This document shows, in pieces, positions 1 to 9,001 of a stretch of 25,417 nucleotides of DNA. The stretch spans positions 8,561 through 33,977 of the forward strand of contig JALVSO010000044.1 of NCBI GenBank assembly GCA_027024305.1. Reading direction: 5' to 3'. The translations under genes were made by a program, and so were the position numbers. The stretch comes from Candidatus Parcubacteria bacterium. Lineage in GTDB: Bacteria > Patescibacteriota > Minisyncoccia > Phycocordibacterales > GCA-2747955. The notes below the pieces were generated by a model. That model did no database searches and was not told the DNA's origin. It saw only the letters and a program-made list of their open reading frames with translations. Every line of letters begins with the position of its first letter. Positions within the stretch are counted from its first letter, which is position 1.

Positions 1-11
1 ATTTAAGTTGT

Positions 12-17
12 TATAAT
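12..17 (+). promoter_or_regulatory. -10 box of the first gene
   Basis: A perfect TATAAT lies 35 nt before the ATG at 53. The predicted transcript start near 24 would leave a leader of about 28 nt. The -35 box would fall at or beyond the window edge and cannot be judged. Confidence 0.45.
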
Positions 18-52
18 GATTGAGTTATCAGATTAATTAAAAGTATAAAAAT

Positions 53-532
53 ATGAAATTTGAGAAAATAAAAAGTTTTTTAAAAAGAATAGGAGAATGT
101 TTAATCATTTTTATAATTTTACTTATAGTAGTATCTTTTTTTATAGATGATAATGGAAATGTATCACCGAGCAAAGAAGCAATAATAGAAAATGTGGATA
201 AAAAGGATCTTAAAACTATAGAAAAGGTAAGTGAAGAAAAATCGACATCAAAACCAGAGAAAGAGCAAAATGAAAAGATAGGAAAAACTTTTACTATAAA
301 TCACAAAACAGAATTTGATGGATATAGCACTCCTTTTTTAACTCTATGAGAATCATATGATAATAGAATGAAGACCGGGGAGGTAAAAAGATATGATAAA
401 GTTATATTACTAGATTATGATGAAAAAAATTTTTATTGCAAAATAAAAAAAGACAATAAAAATATAGGATGGTTATTGTGTAACTGATTGGAAGAATTGC
501 CCGAAAATATGAAAGTAGATGAAAAGTTTTAA
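53..532 (+). CDS. hypothetical anchored protein with SH3-like C-terminus
   Basis: The 159-residue protein starts with a basic segment and a single hydrophobic stretch (about residues 14-31), so it is probably a signal-anchored protein facing outwards. A Lys/Glu/Ser-rich linker follows. The last ~65 residues resemble a bacterial SH3 fold: beta-rich, with GWLLCNWLEEL near the end, where SH3b domains often carry an aromatic-rich final strand. Two in-frame UGA codons (residues 99 and 145) are read as Trp; the second sits where an SH3-like strand would carry Trp. Stopping at the first UGA would leave only the anchor and linker. The stop is UAA and a terminator follows at once. The SH3 assignment rests on pattern only and the function is unknown. 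Confidence 0.7.
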
Positions 533-547
533 TCTTTTAAACAGAGA

Positions 548-576
548 AGATGGTACCCAGAAAGGCCATCTTTTTT
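548..576 (+). terminator. Rho-independent terminator
   Basis: An AGATGG/CCATCT stem with a 12-nt loop is followed by six T. It lies 15 nt after the stop of the plus-strand gene ending at 532. Confidence 0.8.
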
Positions 577-652
577 AAATCAAATTTGGTTTGATTACAA
601 ATCTTTATGTTTATGAGGGAAGAGTTATATGGCTTTAGTATATATATAGGCG

Positions 653-678
653 TGTCGCACAATATACCTTTTGCGACA
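653..678. repeat. hairpin TGTCGCA/TGCGACA downstream of the deoxyribonucleotidase gene
   Basis: A perfect 7-bp inverted repeat with a 12-nt loop lies just past the UAA of the minus-strand gene ending at 711. Its left half belongs to a 15-bp sequence (652-666) that recurs in the same orientation at 1764-1778. It may be a weak 3' hairpin for that operon; there is no clear T-run. Confidence 0.4.
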
Positions 679-710
679 TATATATCATTATCCTTTAAAA
701 CAATTTTATT

Positions 711-1265
711 TTATTCATTATTAAAGATAACCTTTCTTCAATCTTTTCAATTATTTATTCTTCTTTTTTCTGTAATATGTTCGTTATAATTTTGATTAAA
801 GTAGATATGTTCCCAAGTTGGCTCTCTTAAACCCTTAATTTCCCGCTTATCATCAATTAGAATATCTCCATGAACCAAAGTCTTGTCTTTGGTAATGATT
901 AATCTCCTAAGACCTTCCTCCCCAAAGTATTCTTTAATTCAATGTCATTTTTCATGGACACAGTAGTCAGATTTTGTTAATGGTGATGTGCAGAAATAAA
1001 CTTCCAGGCTTTCATCTAGAAACATTTCTTTAACCGCTTCAGTGGCTCCATCTATAGGTTTTAAATTTCTATAAAAGTTTTTTTCTGAAATAAGTTTTCT
1101 GCTCTCTTCGGATTCTACAAATAATTTATGAACTCCGAAAGATTTAATATTTTGGTCATTAATTTTTTGATAACCTTTTTTAATAGCTCTATCAATAAAA
1201 GCACCGGAGAAATCGGCAATGGTTCCGTCCATATCTATAAGTATTATTTTTTTCTTTTCTGCCAT
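711..1265 (-). CDS. 5'(3')-deoxyribonucleotidase, HAD superfamily (NT5C type)
   Basis: This 184-residue protein should dephosphorylate deoxyribonucleoside monophosphates in the cytosol. The HAD nucleophile motif is at the N-terminus (IDMDGTIADF, with Asp-x-Asp). The lysine region is TSPLTKSDYCVHEK and the acidic motif is GDILIDDK. Length and motif order match mitochondrial/cytosolic dNT-1 and bacterial NT5C proteins. Four in-frame UGA codons (residues 107, 109, 173, 176) are read as Trp. Residue 109 falls on the family aromatic before the 'V..YFG' helix, and the last two on the C-terminal W-x-x-W-R region. Under the standard code the protein would lose its acidic motif. It starts 5 nt after the zinc-ribbon gene, so it is probably co-transcribed. 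Together with the nearby ribonucleotide reductase it suggests control of dNTP pools. Confidence 0.85.
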
Positions 1266-1270
1266 ATAAA

Positions 1271-1546
1271 CTATCCTTTAATCAATCCTATTTTGCCTTG
1301 ATTCAATTTATTTACATACTTACCGGAAATGAGCTTAACGGTGGCTATTCTGGCTCCACATTGCGGACAAAAAATATCGGTATTTTCATCTGCATAATTA
1401 TTGATAAAAACCCCGCTATAATCCTTGCTTATCCTGTCTCTATGGACTTTGACCAATCTGCGTCCAGATCCTTTTTTATATTTTAAGAGTTTCAAACCGC
1501 AACTACAGTATATTTCCAAATGTCTGGCCTTTTGGTTTCTTTTCAT
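1271..1546 (-). CDS. small zinc-ribbon protein of unknown function
   Basis: This 91-residue basic protein carries one CSC motif near residue 14 and one CPQC motif near residue 60, together enough for a four-cysteine zinc site. A Lys/Arg-rich stretch lies between the two knuckles, which could mean nucleic-acid contact (inference). I do not recognise a named family. It lies 7 nt after a small membrane protein gene and 5 nt before the deoxyribonucleotidase gene, in what looks like one operon. The stop is UAG and no UGA codon occurs in it. Confidence 0.75.
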   Translation of the reverse strand: MKRNQKARHLEIYCSCGLKLLKYKKGSGRRLVKVHRDRISKDYSGVFINNYADENTDIFCPQCGARIATVKLISGKYVNKLNQGKIGLIKG

Positions 1547-1553
1547 TTAAAAT

Positions 1554-1772
1554 TTATTTAAAATATGCATCAACAATATGATGCATAAATAAACTGGCAT
1601 TAGTCATTGAATTATTGAAAGCGTGTTTAAAGCTTTTCTCTATCATGCTCTCCTCCAAACCGAAAAGTCTGGCAGAGATAAAAAGAATTACCAGGAAGAA
1701 AAAAACTAAAATTCAGGTCACTATATCTCCCCTGTTTCAAAATATTTTTTTGACATTTTTAAAGTGTCGCAC
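1554..1772 (-). CDS. small single-pass membrane protein (visible only with UGA=Trp)
   Basis: The open frame of 72 codons reads a basic N-terminus, a strong transmembrane helix (WILVFFFLVILFISARLF, about residues 20-37) and a soluble C-terminal tail rich in His, Asn and Met. Two UGA codons (residues 12 and 20) are read as Trp, so standard gene finders miss it. The start is uncertain. GTG at 1772 gives the full form. A GTG at 1721 is preceded by AGGGGAG five bases upstream, a good Shine-Dalgarno, and would give about 55 residues starting right at the helix. It is packed 11 nt after one small membrane gene and 7 nt before the zinc-ribbon gene. Function unknown. Confidence 0.6.
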
Positions 1773-1783
1773 AATATATTAGC

Positions 1784-1930
1784 TTAATTAAAAATTGAGT
1801 TTCAAAAATCTACAATTTTAGCTCATAGTTCCGCCGGATCCAAATTAAAATAAGCCAGAATGAAGATAACCGCTACTACTACGACGACTTCCTTAATAAT
1901 ACCTCTTTGTAATTTCAAATTTTTTTTCAT
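1784..1930 (-). CDS. 48-residue membrane protein (visible only with UGA=Trp)
   Basis: An ATG-initiated frame of 48 residues has a basic start, one transmembrane helix (VVVVVAVIFILAYF, about residues 15-28) and a short amphipathic tail with two UGA-encoded Trp (residues 36 and 43). From memory, similar tiny proteins (helix followed by 'FN.D..ELW..I..FWN') occur in other candidate-phyla genomes; that is recollection, not a search. It starts 4 nt after its upstream neighbour ends, so translation is probably coupled. Under the standard code it would stop after residue 35. Confidence 0.6.
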
Positions 1931-1934
1931 ATTT

Positions 1935-2075
1935 TTAAATTTTTTTAACGGGCTTGATAACTTTTTCTTGGTATTTCAAATTATCTTTTGAAAATAACCG
2001 GCTTGAAAAAATAAAAGTGACAACAAAGAAAGCAATAGCTAACAAGTATAATCACTTTTTATATTTTCTTAGCAT
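1935..2075 (-). CDS. 46-residue membrane protein, first of three
   Basis: An ATG-initiated frame of 46 residues starts MLRKYKK, continues with a UGA-encoded Trp at residue 8 and a hydrophobic helix (about residues 9-25), and ends in a Lys-rich tail. The basic N-terminus and single helix suggest a small inner-membrane protein. It seems to open the operon of three small membrane proteins, a zinc ribbon and a deoxyribonucleotidase. No Shine-Dalgarno precedes the ATG. Under the standard code only seven residues would be made, so the gene depends on UGA=Trp. No function is recognised. Confidence 0.55.
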
Positions 2076-2232
2076 AAAGAAATTTTAACAAAAAAAGAAA
2101 AAAGTTCCAATACTTTTCATTGTAAAAAGAAGGGCTGTAAAATGTTCATATTGTTTATCTTAACATTTTTTTAAAAAAATACATTTCCGGAAAATTTTTG
2201 AAAGGCGGGTTTTTACGACCGAATTTTTAATT

Positions 2233-4743
2233 TTAAGCCCCACAGGAGATACACATAGATGGGTCATCATCATCAATCACTTTCATCTTTTCCAACATTT
2301 CTTTTCTGGTATAACCTCCGTATTTGGCCCTTTCTAAATCTTCTTGTCCCTTTGTCACTTCATTAACAACGGGAATATCTTTAGAGCTTTTATCTCCTTC
2401 TTCTTTTTTCTCTACCGGCACTTCTCCGGTTTTTTTCACTGTAAATTTAATGGCATCCCGAGCGGCCTGGGTTCTTAGATAATACATTCCCGTTTTCAAA
2501 CCCCTTTCCCAGCCATAGAAATGCATGGAGGTAACCTTGGGGAAATTGGCTCCCACCATATGAATATTCATTGATTGGGTTTGATCCACGAAAGGTCCTC
2601 GTTCGGCGGCCATATCAATAATAACTTTCTGAGAAATCTCCCAAACGGTTTTATAGATATCTTTAATATCTTGAGGAATTTCCGGAATGTTTTGAATGGA
2701 ACCGTTCTCGGCCATCATCTTATTTTTCATTTCCGGCCCCCAAAGTCCCAAATCAATCAAATCTCTCAAAAGATGTTTATTGACCACAATAAACTCTCCC
2801 GACAGAGTTCTTCGCAGATACATATTGGAAGTAAAAGGTTCAAAGGATTCATTGTTACCTAAAATCTGAGCGGTGGAGCCAGTGGGCATTTGAGCCACAA
2901 AAAGAGAATTTCTCAAGCCTTGTTTTTTAATTTTCTTTTTTAGAGCATCTCAGTCCCAACGACCGGAAAATTTGGTTTTCTCCCTCTTGTGGTCATATTT
3001 TTCCATCTCCTCGTCCCACATATCAAATTGCAGAACACCCTTGGAAGCCGGACTGCCCTCATAGCTTTCATAGGTTCCCTTTTCCTTGGCCAGCTCCGTT
3101 GAGGCACTCAGAGCTCCGTAGTAGATGGTTTCATAGATTTCCCGATTTAATTTCATAGCCTCCTCGGAGTCAAAGGGAATTTTCAGCATAGCCAGAACAT
3201 CGGCCAAGCCCTGAATACCGATACCCATAGGGCGATGTCTTTTATTGGACCTTTCAGCCTCCTTGGTGGGATAAAAATTAACATCAATAACCTTGTCAAT
3301 ATTTCTGGCCACCACCCGGACTATTTCAAAAAGCTTATCAAAATCAAATTCCTTCTTGCCCTTATTTTCTTTTAGAAAACGAGAAACGGCGATGGAAGCC
3401 AAGTTACAAACGGCCGTTTCATCTTTATCGGAATACTCGGCAATTTCGGCACAGAGATTGGATGATTTAATAACTCCCAAATTTTTCTGGTTGGTTTTTC
3501 GGTTGATGGCATCCTTGTAGAGCATATAGGGCGTTCCGGTTTCAATTTGAGCTTCCACGATTTTAAACCAAAGTTCCTGGGCCGGGATTTGCTTGATAAA
3601 CTTCCCTTCTTTTTCATATTTTTCATAGAGCTCTTTAAATTCCTCCCCGTAAACATCGGAAAGTCCTCGGGAAACATTGGGGTCCATCAGGGATCAAACC
3701 CCCTCTTCTTTTACCCTTTCCATAAAGAGGTCCGGCACCCAAAGGGCGTAGAATAAATCCCTGGCTCTAAACTCCTCCTTACCGTGATTTTTCTTCAGGT
3801 CCAAGAAGTCAAAAATATCGGCATGCCAAGGCTCCAAATACATGGCAAAAGAACCCTTTCTCTTTCCCCCACCCTGATCCACATAGGATGACGTTTCATT
3901 AAAATTTTTCAGCATTGGCACCAAACCGTTGGAACGGCCACCGGTTCCTTTAATATAGGAACCCTTGGAACGAATATTGTGAATGTGAACACCCAAACCT
4001 CCGGCGTATTGGGAAATTTTAGCCACTTGCTTTAAGGTGTCATAAATTCCGGAAATGGAATCTTCCTTCATGGCCACCAAAAAACAGGAGGAAAGTTGGG
4101 GGTTGGGCGTTCCGGCATTGAAAAGGGTCGGGGTGGCGTGGGTGAAATATCTCTTACTCATCAATTCATAGGTTTCAATGGCGGAGTCTATATCTTCCCC
4201 GTGGATACCGATGGCCACCCTCATAATCATTTGTTGAGGGGTTTCCGAGATTTCCTTATTTCTCTTTAAAAGATAGGATCTCTCCAAAGTCTTCACGGCA
4301 AAGTAATCCAAATCAAAATCTCGATCGTGAATAATGGCTCCGCCCAATCGTTCAGCGTTCTTTTTTATAATTTCATAGACCTTTTTTGAAATCAAGGGAG
4401 CCGGCTCATTGGTTTCCGGATCAATATATTCATAGAGCAGTTTGGCATTTTTGGCAAAATTTCTTTCAACGGTTTTATGTAAATTATCAACGATAATGCG
4501 AGAAGCCAAAATGGAATAATCCGGATGGTCCACGGCCTTGGAAGCGGCTATTTCCGAAGCCAAATTATCAAGTTCCCGAGTGGTCACTCCATCATAGATC
4601 CCCTCAATGGTTTTTTGGGCTACGGCTTCATAGGAAACATGCTTGGTATCCAAGCCGTAGGATAATTTTCTGAGTCTTTCCAGAACCTTATCAAAGGAAA
4701 CCGTTTCTTTTCTTCCATCTCGCTTAATTACATACATGTTCAT
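2233..4743 (-). CDS. nrdA: class I ribonucleoside-diphosphate reductase, large subunit
   Basis: This 836-residue catalytic subunit reduces ribonucleotides to deoxyribonucleotides. In order it shows an ATP-cone (about residues 1-90), the first active-site Cys at 220 (PQLSSCFLV), the N-x-C-x-E loop (Asn429, Cys431, Glu433 in NLCAEIAEYS), the second redox Cys at 446 (AVCNLAS), and a C-terminal CISC pair that would reload the site. These positions run two residues ahead of human RRM1, and the whole protein resembles the eukaryotic enzyme more than E. coli NrdA. UGA codons at residues 350 (VWSLMDP) and 598 (RWDWDAL) stand where RRM1 has Trp. Under the standard code the gene would be cut into three pieces. 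It follows nrdB after 32 nt, in one operon. The stop is UAA. Confidence 0.97.
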
Positions 4744-4775
4744 ATTGCTCTATTTTAATTATACTTTTTAATTTT

Positions 4776-5861
4776 TTAGAAATCCGCATCCAAATCAAAT
4801 TTTCTGGATGACACTTCATTCTCTTTGACCCCGGCCTTTTGATATTCGGCCACCTTCTTTTCAAAGAAATTGGTCTTTCCCTGAAGAGAAATCATATCCA
4901 TAAAGTCAAAGGGATTTTCCGAATTGTAGGCCTTAGTGTATCCCAGTTCCAGAAGCAGACGATCGGCCACAAATTCAATATACTGCTTCATTTGAGCGGC
5001 ATTCATTCCAATAAGAGAAACCGGAATGGCCTCGGTTACGAATTCCTTTTCAAAATCCACGGCCGACATAATAATTTCTTTAACTCTCTCTTCGGGCAAT
5101 CGATTTTTTAGATGATTATTGTAAAGGAGACAGGCCGTGTCGGTATGAATCCCTTCATCACGGGAAATTAACTCATTGGAAAAAGTCAGTCCCGGCATCA
5201 GACCTCTCTTCTTTAATCAAAATAAAGCGGCAAAAGAGCCGGAAAACATAATTCCCTCAACGGCGGCAAAAGCCACCAATCTCTCGTGAAATGATGGTGA
5301 TTTAATCCATTTCAAAGCCCACTTTCCCTTCTTCATCACCGAAGGAATGGTTTCGATGGCATTAAACAAAGTATTCTGCTCTCGGGGGTCCTTAATATAG
5401 GTATCAATTAAAAGAGAGTAAACTTCCGAGTGGATATTTTCTATCATTATTTGAAAACCATAGATGGCCCTGGCTTCCGGGTACTGGACTTCCTTCATAA
5501 AATTAGCGGCCAAATTTTCATTAACAATACCGTCAGAGGCTGCAAAAAAGGCCAAAACGTAGGAGATAAAATGCCTTTCGTCATCGTTCAGCTTTTTCTC
5601 CCAATCATCAATATCTTGAGATAAATCAATTTCTTCGGCCGTTCAAAAAGATGCCTCAGCCATTTTGTAAAAATCTCAAAGGTCCGAATGTTCTATGGGA
5701 AAAATAACAAATCTCTTTTTATTTTCCACCAAAAGAGGCTCTTGACTCTCATCAAAAACAATCGGATTGTCCCAAAGATTAATTTTATCAACACACAAAC
5801 CTCCCGAGGCGGATGTTAAAACCACTCCATCTTCATTGGTCTCAAAATTTTTGTTACTCAT
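4776..5861 (-). CDS. nrdB: class I ribonucleotide reductase, small radical-generating subunit
   Basis: This 361-residue R2 subunit holds the di-iron centre and tyrosyl radical used by NrdA. Visible features are the iron-ligand helices (PEARAIYGFQIMIENIHSEVY with Glu, His and the radical Tyr; FAAVEGIMFSG; SRDEGIHTD) and the C-terminal tail FDLDADF, which docks into R1 and is nearly identical to the mammalian tail. Three UGA codons (residues 62, 73, 215) are read as Trp: HSDLWDFYK, EASFWTAEE and ALFWLKKRG. All three match Trp in mammalian R2. The middle one corresponds to the radical-transfer Trp (E. coli W48, mouse W103). It is the first gene of the nrdBA pair, downstream of two terminator hairpins. 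The start is ATG without a Shine-Dalgarno; a TAAAAT box ends 7 nt before it. Confidence 0.97.
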
Positions 5862-5936
5862 ACTTTATATTTTAAAATAAAATTCTATAATATTTTATTT
5901 TTGATAATCTTTTGTGGCCCTAATTTTAGCACAGAA

Positions 5937-5976
5937 AAAGCTCCTAAAAAAATGTGATTTTTTAGGGCTTTTTTAG
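5937..5976. terminator. bidirectional terminator-like hairpin upstream of nrdB
   Basis: A stem formed by 5939-5952 and 5958-5969 (AGCTCCTAAAAAA against TTTTTTAGGGCT, imperfect) is flanked by T-runs in both directions. It lies between the secY terminator and the nrdB promoter region and may act as a second stop for secY-operon transcripts. Confidence 0.6.
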
Positions 5977-5999
5977 ACTTTTCCACTGATTTTGTGAGC

Positions 6000-6034
6000 A
6001 AAAAAAGGTCGCCTTCTCGGCGACCTCTTTTTTC
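6000..6034 (-). terminator. Rho-independent terminator of the S14-secY operon
   Basis: A perfect AGGTCGCC/GGCGACCT stem with a 5-nt loop has a run of seven T on the minus-strand side. It sits 16 nt past the secY stop, and the opposite strand also has T-rich flanks. Confidence 0.88.
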
Positions 6035-6049
6035 TGTTTTCGAATTTCT

Positions 6050-7339
6050 TTAAACCGAATGCAAATATTCCCTAACGGAAATTTGGGCATTGATTTTTCT
6101 AATCAAATCAATAGCCACGGAAACCACAATCAAAATGGAAGTACCTCCAATGAATAGATATTGATTTCCGGTAACCTGGGCTACGATAATCGGCAAAATA
6201 GCCACCGAAGCCAGGAACAGTCCCCCGAAGAATGTTACTCGAGTGGTAACCTTTCCAAGATATTCTTCCGTATCTTCGCCCGGTCGCACTCCCGGAATAT
6301 AGGTTCCTCCTTTGGCCAAATTCTCCGCCATTTTCTTTGGATCAAAGGTGACCGCCGTGTAGAAGAAAGTAAAGAAGAAAACCAAAATAAAGTAAAGAGT
6401 TCCGTAGAGCCAAGGGTCTTGAGATATGTTGGCTGCCTTTTCTAACCAGGAAGGTAAATCTATTCCTTCCATCTCTTGCAAAAATTGTAAAATCATCTGG
6501 GGGAAAGAAATCAGAGAAACGGCAAAAATAATCGGAATCACCCCGGCCTGATTTAATTTGATGGGGATGCTTGACTTTATGGCCTGGGCTCTGGCTCCGG
6601 CTCGAGCAGCTCTGGCTTGATGCACCACCACCGGCCTCTCAGCCTCGGTTACATAGACAATGGCATAAATTATCAAGATAAAGACCGCTAAAATACCTAT
6701 ATACATTGGTAACTTAGTTGGGTCAAGAGAAACTGTCTCATATAAACCTTTGAGCTTTCCCGGCATGGCTGAAACAATTCCACCAAAGATAATCAATGAT
6801 AGGCCGTTACTAATTCCAAACTCAGTAATCAATTCTCCGATTCACATCAAAAAGACTGAACCGGCCACGGCCAAGGTTACGGCAAAAGCTTTATCGGCAC
6901 TTGTGACATCGGTCAAATAACCCTGGGATTGCAAAAGGGCCAAAAAACCGATGGCCTGGATGACCGCCAGGGGCACCGATAGCAGTCTGGAATAATTGGC
7001 AATTTTTCTCCTTCCGGCTTCTCCGCCCTCCTGCTGCATTTCTTTGAGCTTGGGGAAGGACATGGTTAGAAGTTGCATAATAATGGATGCCGTAATATAG
7101 GGCATCACTCCCAGCATTACCAGAGATAGGGATGAAAGCCCTCCTCCGGAGAAAAGGTTCACCATCCCCAAAAGTCCATTGTTCTCAAAGAATTCTTTCA
7201 ATCTATCAACATTGATATTTGGTAGAGGAACTGCGGCAAACAATCGAAAAATCAGAAAGCCAAAGAAAATGAAGAGAACTCTTTTTCTTAGAACTTCATC
7301 GGTAAAGATGAATTTTATTTTTTTAAAAACTGTTTTCAT
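6050..7339 (-). CDS. secY: protein translocase subunit SecY
   Basis: This 429-residue membrane protein is the pore of the general secretion channel. The N-terminus has the usual cytosolic helix, then a first membrane segment followed by the plug region (SGGGLSSLSLVMLGVMPYITASIIMQLL) and further hydrophobic helices. The cytosolic loop carries ERPVVVHQARAARAG and the late loop AENLAKGGTYIPGVRPGE, both SecY signatures. A UGA at residue 166 reads as Trp in LMWIGELITEFGISNG, where SecY proteins have an almost invariant Trp. It is the last gene of the spc-type operon, 24 nt after rplO, with its own terminator. The usual adk-map-infA genes do not follow. Confidence 0.97.
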
Positions 7340-7363
7340 ATTTTTTAATAATTAGAAAAGGAA

Positions 7364-7810
7364 CTATTTTACGGTTCCTCCGACTTTTTCCACCTTTTCC
7401 CTGGCTGTTTCAGAAATGGCCAAACCGACGATGCTTAGCTTTTTACTGATTTCACCATTGGCCAAAATTTTAATCTTTGGCAATCTCCCTCTTTTCATAT
7501 CAACCAATCCGACCTTATTCAAACTTTTGGCATCAACGGTATCACCATTGGCAAAAGCTTTGTCCAGCTGGCTGAGATTAACGGCAAAATATTTATTGAT
7601 AATAGATTTATTTTTATTTCCATGAACACCGTGACCTCTCAATTTTGGAAGCTTCTTAATGACATCTCGTAAAGCCGGACGGGTGGAATTACCGGCTCGG
7701 GCTTTTTGTCCTTTCATACCGGCTCCGGAAGTCTTCCCCCGCTTTCCTCCCCGGCCGACCCTCTTGGAGCTTCTGTTTTTATTGTCTCTTTTTATATTAT
7801 TTAACTGCAT
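7364..7810 (-). CDS. rplO: 50S ribosomal protein L15
   Basis: The 148-residue protein has the typical L15 start (MQLNNIKR) followed by the Gly/Arg/Lys-rich loop that threads into 23S rRNA, then a globular C-terminal half ending in EKVEKVGGTVK. It follows rpsE directly with no rpmD (L30) gene between them, a layout common in candidate-phyla bacteria. It starts 16 nt after the rpsE stop and precedes secY by 24 nt. The stop is UAG and no internal UGA is present. Confidence 0.96.
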   Translation of the reverse strand: MQLNNIKRDNKNRSSKRVGRGGKRGKTSGAGMKGQKARAGNSTRPALRDVIKKLPKLRGHGVHGNKNKSIINKYFAVNLSQLDKAFANGDTVDAKSLNKVGLVDMKRGRLPKIKILANGEISKKLSIVGLAISETAREKVEKVGGTVK

Positions 7811-7826
7811 AATCCTTTTATATTAA

Positions 7827-8624
7827 TTACTCTTTAGAAGTGGCTTCCTTATTTTCTTCTTTTTTTCCTTCAGTCTTGTTAAAACTTTTTTTTCCGGTAA
7901 AGGCTCTCGGTTTAAAATTTCTCTTCTTTCTGTCAACCGGTGTCAAACTGACCTCTACTTTTTCAGAGAATGGCTCCAAAGCCATTATGGTAGCCTTGGC
8001 GTTATTGATATGATTCTTGGACCGAGAGAGAATTTTAGCTCCGGCTTCTTTTACTCCGGCAAACTCCAAAATGTCCCTGACCGCCCCACCGGCAGCCAAA
8101 CCCTTACCGGTAACCGGTCGGATAACCACCTCCGATGATTTGTACTTGGCGGTCACATCATGGGGTAAAGAACCATCCTTCAATTTAACTCGGACCATAT
8201 TTTTTTTGGCATTCCTGACCGCCTTTTCAATGGCCAAGGTGGTGTCATTGGACTTTCCCATTCCCAGGCCAACTCTACCCTTCTTATCTCCCACAACCAT
8301 GGCCACGGAAAAAGAAAATCTTCGTCCACCGGCCATAACCCTGGTCACTCTTCTTAGGGAAAGAATTTTTTGTTCAAATTCCGGTTTTTCTCTCCTAAAA
8401 GCCGGCCTTCTTTTCCTAAAATTCTTTTTAAATTTTCTTTTTTCTTCACCCTTCTCCTTCCTTTCTTCACTCTTTTCGGCACCCTCTGTTTTTTCAGGGG
8501 CTTCCGCTTTATCGGTTCCCTCGGTAGCTGCTTCAATATTTTCAGCAGCTTTCTTTTCTCCTGTTTCCTGTGGAGTATCGTTCACTTCCATTGTATTTTC
8601 TTCTTTTTTTATTTCGTCTGTCAT
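7827..8624 (-). CDS. rpsE: 30S ribosomal protein S5 with long charged N-terminal extension
   Basis: The 265-residue protein has the S5 core from about residue 85 (FEQKILSLRRVTRVMAGGRRFSF, then GDKKGRVGLGMGKS), which takes part in decoding accuracy and helicase activity at the mRNA entry. The first ~80 residues are a low-complexity Lys/Glu/Ala extension that becomes strongly basic just before the core. A further Lys-rich tail of about 30 residues closes the protein. Typical S5 has about 165 residues, so this is one of the long forms. The ATG at 8624 begins the acidic extension; an internal ATG twelve codons later is also possible. It is translated between rplR and rplO. Confidence 0.94.
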   Translation of the reverse strand: MTDEIKKEENTMEVNDTPQETGEKKAAENIEAATEGTDKAEAPEKTEGAEKSEERKEKGEEKRKFKKNFRKRRPAFRREKPEFEQKILSLRRVTRVMAGGRRFSFSVAMVVGDKKGRVGLGMGKSNDTTLAIEKAVRNAKKNMVRVKLKDGSLPHDVTAKYKSSEVVIRPVTGKGLAAGGAVRDILEFAGVKEAGAKILSRSKNHINNAKATIMALEPFSEKVEVSLTPVDRKKRNFKPRAFTGKKSFNKTEGKKEENKEATSKE

Positions 8625-8637
8625 ATACTTTTATTTA

Positions 8638-8982
8638 TTATAATTTAACTCCTCCCTCTCTCAATCCCTCGGCAAAGGCGGCCACCCTTCCGGTATAGTT
8701 ATTGCCACCACGATCAAAAACACCTTTTTCAATTTTAGCATCAAGAATTTTCTTAGCCAAAGCTTTTCCGGCCTCTTTTGATTTTTCAACCTTGGTTCCG
8801 TTCTTAAATTCTTTGGTGGAAATTGACATTAGAGTCTTTCCCGCTTCATCATCAATCACCTGAACAAAAAGATCGGTGTTGGATTTGAAAACGGAAATTC
8901 TCGGTCGCTCCTCGGTTCCGGAAATAACGGATCTTATTTTTTTATGCCTTCTGATTCTTTTTTCTACTTTTTTATTTTTCAT
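8638..8982 (-). CDS. rplR: 50S ribosomal protein L18
   Basis: This 114-residue 5S rRNA-binding protein opens with the basic KKVEKRIRRHKKIRSVISGT segment and shows the L18 core RPRISVFKSNTDLFVQVIDD. It ends with the family signature FDRGGNNYTGRVAAFAEGLREGGVKL. Size and gene order (after rplF, before rpsE) are canonical for the spc operon. It starts 19 nt after the rplF stop. The stop is UAA and there is no Shine-Dalgarno before the ATG. Confidence 0.96.
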   Translation of the reverse strand: MKNKKVEKRIRRHKKIRSVISGTEERPRISVFKSNTDLFVQVIDDEAGKTLMSISTKEFKNGTKVEKSKEAGKALAKKILDAKIEKGVFDRGGNNYTGRVAAFAEGLREGGVKL

Positions 8983-9001
8983 AATACACTAAATTAGCTT
9001 A

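Noticed and set aside
607..789. Plus-strand frame of 60 codons.
   Set aside because: It overlaps the 3' end of the deoxyribonucleotidase gene on the other strand, has no Shine-Dalgarno or family resemblance, and looks like a chance frame.
2233..5861. Frameshifted or degraded ribonucleotide reductase genes.
   Set aside because: The frames are continuous across every UGA and the flanking residues align without a gap, so these are recoded codons and not damage.
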